From assembly GCA_003154055.1 (NCBI GenBank), contig PMCH01000301.1:1-6929 (forward strand): a stretch of 6,929 bases of DNA. The letters are read 5' to 3'. The translations under genes were made by a program, and so were the position numbers. Of this stretch, positions 4,507-6,929 are shown piece after piece. The stretch's first letter is position 1; each line of letters begins with the position of its first letter. Below the pieces are notes generated by a model. That model was not told where the DNA came from. It did no database searches and saw nothing but the letters and a program-made list of their open reading frames with translations. The DNA is from Acidobacteriaceae bacterium (GTDB taxonomy: Bacteria; Acidobacteriota; Terriglobia; Terriglobales; Acidobacteriaceae).

Positions 4507-6078
4507 ATGATTGAGAATCGCGAACTGACAATGGACGATTACCTGGCGATGGTCAAGCGCCGCCTGAAAGTTATTTTGATTCCGGCACTGCTGGCCCCGC
4601 TGGCGGGTTACCTGGTGTCCTACGGTTTCTCGCCCAAGTACACCTCCCAATCGTTGGTATTGGTGGAAGGGCAGAAGGTGCCCGACAGCTACGTGCAGTC
4701 GGTGATCACCGCCGATTTCACGCAACGGCTGTCGACCATGCAGCAACAGGTGCTGGCCGGCAACCGCCTTCGGCCCATGGTGGAGCGCCTCGGTATCGCC
4801 AAGCCCGGGGAAGAAGGGCACCTGATCGAGGAGATCCGGTCGAACATGTCGGTGGAGCCGGTGATTACGGACATTTCGGCGGCTGCTGGCTCGAAGAAGA
4901 CCAAGAAGAAGTCTTCCAACAGTCCGCCGTTGCCTGGTTTTTACGTTAACTACACGGCGAACAACGCGCGGCAGGCGCAGCAGATTTGCACCGAATTGAC
5001 CTCGTTGCTGCTGGAAGAAAATATCCGCACCCGAACTTCGGTCGCCCAGGGCACCACCGAATTCTTCGGCCGCCAGGTGGACGATGCCAAGCGGGCACTG
5101 GAAGATCAGGACAGCAAACTGGCCACCTTCAAGAACAAGTATCTGGGCCAGCTTCCCGGGGACTCGGAAAACAATCTGCGGATGTTGATGACGCTCAGCT
5201 CGCAACTGGATGCGAGCACGCAGACTCTGAACCGGGCGCAGCAGGACAAGACCTATACCGAGACGCTGCTGGCGCAACAACTCGCAGCGTGGCGGAGTTC
5301 CCAATCGAGCACCAATCCCCAGACGCTTGAACAGCAGATGAACGCACTCCAGTCGCAGTTGCTGCAACTGCAGGCGCGGTACACCGACGATCATCCGGAC
5401 GTAATCAAGACCAAGGCCGATATCGCGGAGATCAAGAAAAAACTGGCGGAAATCAATGCCGCCGCCAGCAACGCGACCGACACCGCAAACAAAGGAAATG
5501 TTTCGGAGCCGGCCGAGATTCGCCAGCTTCGCCAGCAACTCCATCAGTATGACAACGTGATCGCGCAAGCGACCAGCGATCAGAAGAAGCTCCAGAACCA
5601 GGTTCAGCTCTACCAGAGCCGCACGTCCATGAGCCCGGCCATTGAAGAGCAATATAAGGCTCTGACCCGCGACTACGACAACGCCCAGGCTTCGTACCGT
5701 GACTTGCTCACCAAGAAGAGCACCTCGGAGCTGGCCACCAACATGGAAAATCAGCAGCAGGGCGAACAGATGAGCATTTTGAGTCCGGCGGGCTTGCCGT
5801 CCGATCCGAGCTTCCCGAACCGGTTGTTTTTTGCAGGCGGCGGTTTGGGTGCCGGTCTGGCTCTCGGGATCGGGATCGCCATCTGGCTGGAACTGCGTGA
5901 CAAGTCCATCCGCACGGAGAAGGACGCGGCGGCGGCCATGGATCTGCCTCTGCTTGTGTCGGTTCCGTGGGTAGGGGATGAAGACGCGAAGGCGGCCCTC
6001 AACGGCGGCGGCCGACGAGGTTTCTGGGGCCGCAGCGACGGTGGTGGAGCACGAGATCGGGAGAGAGTCGAGGTCTAG
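4507..6078 (+). CDS. Wzz-type chain-length determinant / polysaccharide co-polymerase, XrtA-locus type
   Basis: A 523-residue inner-membrane protein that sets polymer length and couples synthesis to export. Residues 1-20 are a short cytoplasmic tail, with one membrane helix at about 21-41 and a second at about 439-461. The large periplasmic part between them has a Wzz N-terminal domain, then long Gln-rich coiled-coil helices (about 185-260, 275-320, 335-405). The GNVR-type motif RYTDDHPDVIKTKADI lies at 291-306 and the Pro-containing LPSDPSFPNR before helix 2 at 430-439. A Lys-rich patch (130-135) lies in a loop of the first domain. The C-terminal tail (about 465-523) is cytoplasmic, Gly/Arg-rich at the end, and has no Walker motifs, so a tyrosine autokinase is not fused. 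The ATG at 4507 has a weak GGTGA (4496-4500); an in-frame ATG at 4531 is a less likely start. It probably belongs to the exosortase-linked chain-length family. Confidence 0.93.
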   Translation: MIENRELTMDDYLAMVKRRLKVILIPALLAPLAGYLVSYGFSPKYTSQSLVLVEGQKVPDSYVQSVITADFTQRLSTMQQQVLAGNRLRPMVERLGIAKPGEEGHLIEEIRSNMSVEPVITDISAAAGSKKTKKKSSNSPPLPGFYVNYTANNARQAQQICTELTSLLLEENIRTRTSVAQGTTEFFGRQVDDAKRALEDQDSKLATFKNKYLGQLPGDSENNLRMLMTLSSQLDASTQTLNRAQQDKTYTETLLAQQLAAWRSSQSSTNPQTLEQQMNALQSQLLQLQARYTDDHPDVIKTKADIAEIKKKLAEINAAASNATDTANKGNVSEPAEIRQLRQQLHQYDNVIAQATSDQKKLQNQVQLYQSRTSMSPAIEEQYKALTRDYDNAQASYRDLLTKKSTSELATNMENQQQGEQMSILSPAGLPSDPSFPNRLFFAGGGLGAGLALGIGIAIWLELRDKSIRTEKDAAAAMDLPLLVSVPWVGDEDAKAALNGGGRRGFWGRSDGGGARDRERVEV

Positions 6079-6087
6079 CGCAGGACT

Positions 6088-6929
6088 ATGTACAAAGAGT
6101 TTTTTGGACTTCGCGCCAACCCGTTTAACGTCAATCCCGACCCGCGTTACTTGTTTCTGACGCGGCACACGGAAGAGGCGCTGGCGTGCCTGACGTATGG
6201 CATCCAGAGCCGCAAAGGCTTTGTGTTGCTCACGGGAGAAGTCGGGACGGGTAAGACGACGCTGATCAACAAGCTGCTGGAGTGGTTACGCCTGCAGCAG
6301 GTGGCGACGGCGTTCATTTTCAACTCGCGTCTCGATGTCCCTCAGTTGCTGGATTTTGTAATGGCGGATTTTGGGATCCCATGCGACTCGAAGTCCAAGA
6401 GCCAGGTTCTGCAGCGCCTTTACAACTGGTTGTTGGATCGCTATCGCGCGGGCGAGACCGCGGTCCTCATCGTGGACGAAGCTCAGAGCCTCTCGGACGA
6501 GGTTTTGGAAGAGATCCGGATGATGACCAACCTGGAGACTTTCACCGAGAAACTGCTGCAGATCGTCCTGGTGGGACAACCGGAACTGGAACAGCGTCTG
6601 AAGCAACCCCAGTTGCGCCAGTTGCGGCAGCGGTTGACGCTGCGCGCCAAGACGCATCCGCTGAATGTCGAGGAAACCAAAGCTTACATCGCCCAGCGGC
6701 TGCGCATCGCAGGTTCGAACGGAGAACCAATCTTTGACAACGACGCCGTGCTGTCCCTGTTCCGTTATTCGACCGGAATTCCGCGGATCATCAATCTGTT
6801 GTCCGAGCACTGCCTGGTCAGCGCGTTCGTCGATCAGAAAAAGCTGGTGACCGCCGACATCGTCGATTCCGTAGCCAAGGATTTCGACCTGCTGGACGGG
6901 ACGGCGGCTACGGTGGCAACTCCGGTGGT
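6088..6929 (+). CDS. ExeA/GspA-like AAA ATPase, XrtA-locus type (partial, right end cut)
   Basis: The frame is open from the ATG at 6088 to the window edge, giving 280 complete codons. It starts MYKEFFGLRANPFNVNPDP, the classic opening of ExeA/GspA-like ATPases (FGL..NPF...PDP). Walker A is GEVGTGKT (50-57) and Walker B is VLIVDEAQ (126-133). A sensor I-like LVGQPEL follows (161-167), then the Arg-rich LRQLRQRLTLRAK segment (finger region), and GIPRIINLLSE at 230-240 (sensor II). The AAA core is therefore complete; only the C-terminal extension, starting near 270 with an Ala/Thr/Val-rich linker, is missing. It begins 9 nt after wzz with a short AGGA (6082-6085). In exosortase EPS loci this ATPase family is a standard member next to wzz; its exact role is unknown, perhaps powering or organising envelope assembly, as ExeA does for a type II secretin. 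Confidence 0.93.
   Translation, partial: MYKEFFGLRANPFNVNPDPRYLFLTRHTEEALACLTYGIQSRKGFVLLTGEVGTGKTTLINKLLEWLRLQQVATAFIFNSRLDVPQLLDFVMADFGIPCDSKSKSQVLQRLYNWLLDRYRAGETAVLIVDEAQSLSDEVLEEIRMMTNLETFTEKLLQIVLVGQPELEQRLKQPQLRQLRQRLTLRAKTHPLNVEETKAYIAQRLRIAGSNGEPIFDNDAVLSLFRYSTGIPRIINLLSEHCLVSAFVDQKKLVTADIVDSVAKDFDLLDGTAATVATPV

Noticed and set aside
4480..6168. 562-codon minus-strand open frame opposite wzz
   Set aside because: It is the antisense shadow of the wzz gene: His/Arg/Leu/Val-rich, no domain, and it overlaps the genuine gene completely. High GC content keeps the frame open.
1..6929. CRISPR arrays, tRNA or rRNA genes, insertion sequences, PEP-CTERM substrate gene
   Set aside because: I saw no regularly spaced repeats, no tRNA-like cloverleaf, no transposase motifs or terminal inverted repeats, and no protein ending in a PEP motif plus helix plus basic tail.

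Overview
The window reads as part of an exopolysaccharide/exosortase (PEP-CTERM-type) locus of a Gram-negative bacterium. My best guess is an Acidobacteriota member of the Terriglobia type. That guess rests on the moderately high GC content, the gene order and the protein style (short unlipidated OPX protein, separate beta-barrel, Wzz, ExeA-like ATPase beside an exosortase); I had no database to confirm it.

Layout. The minus strand (positions 929 down to 1) carries an exosortase with an intact Cys/Arg/His catalytic triad. Its stop codon overlaps the start of a further gene that runs off the left edge and is probably the exosortase-associated EpsI protein. A gene-free region of about 500 bp (930-1429) separates this from a divergent plus-strand operon. 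It holds candidate sigma-54 (-24/-12) promoters facing both ways and dyad elements that could be enhancer sites. The plus-strand operon is: a small AAA+/Fis-type regulator (1430-2353), a short periplasmic OPX/SLBB export protein (2381-2995), an outer-membrane beta-barrel protein (3015-4469), a Wzz-type chain-length/co-polymerase protein (4507-6078), and an ExeA/GspA-like AAA ATPase cut by the right edge (6088 onward). Gaps are 9-37 nt, consistent with one transcript. A stable UNCG-type hairpin lies between the barrel gene and wzz.

How it works together (inference from families). Wzz in the inner membrane would control polymerisation and link to the OPX protein in the periplasm. The OPX protein lacks the C-terminal membrane helix of Wza and sits directly before a beta-barrel gene, so the two may form a composite outer-membrane translocon. 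The exosortase with its EpsI partner would process PEP-CTERM-type surface proteins made together with the polysaccharide; no such substrate gene is in the window.

Most unusual item. The first gene of the operon looks like a sigma-54 enhancer-binding protein, but it has lost the whole GAFTGA loop region, has Gln for the Walker B Asp and Ser for the sensor I Asn, and has no receiver domain. Yet the locus seems to carry sigma-54-type promoters. It is therefore probably a modulator or repressor, or a sigma-70-type regulator, rather than a normal sigma-54 activator.
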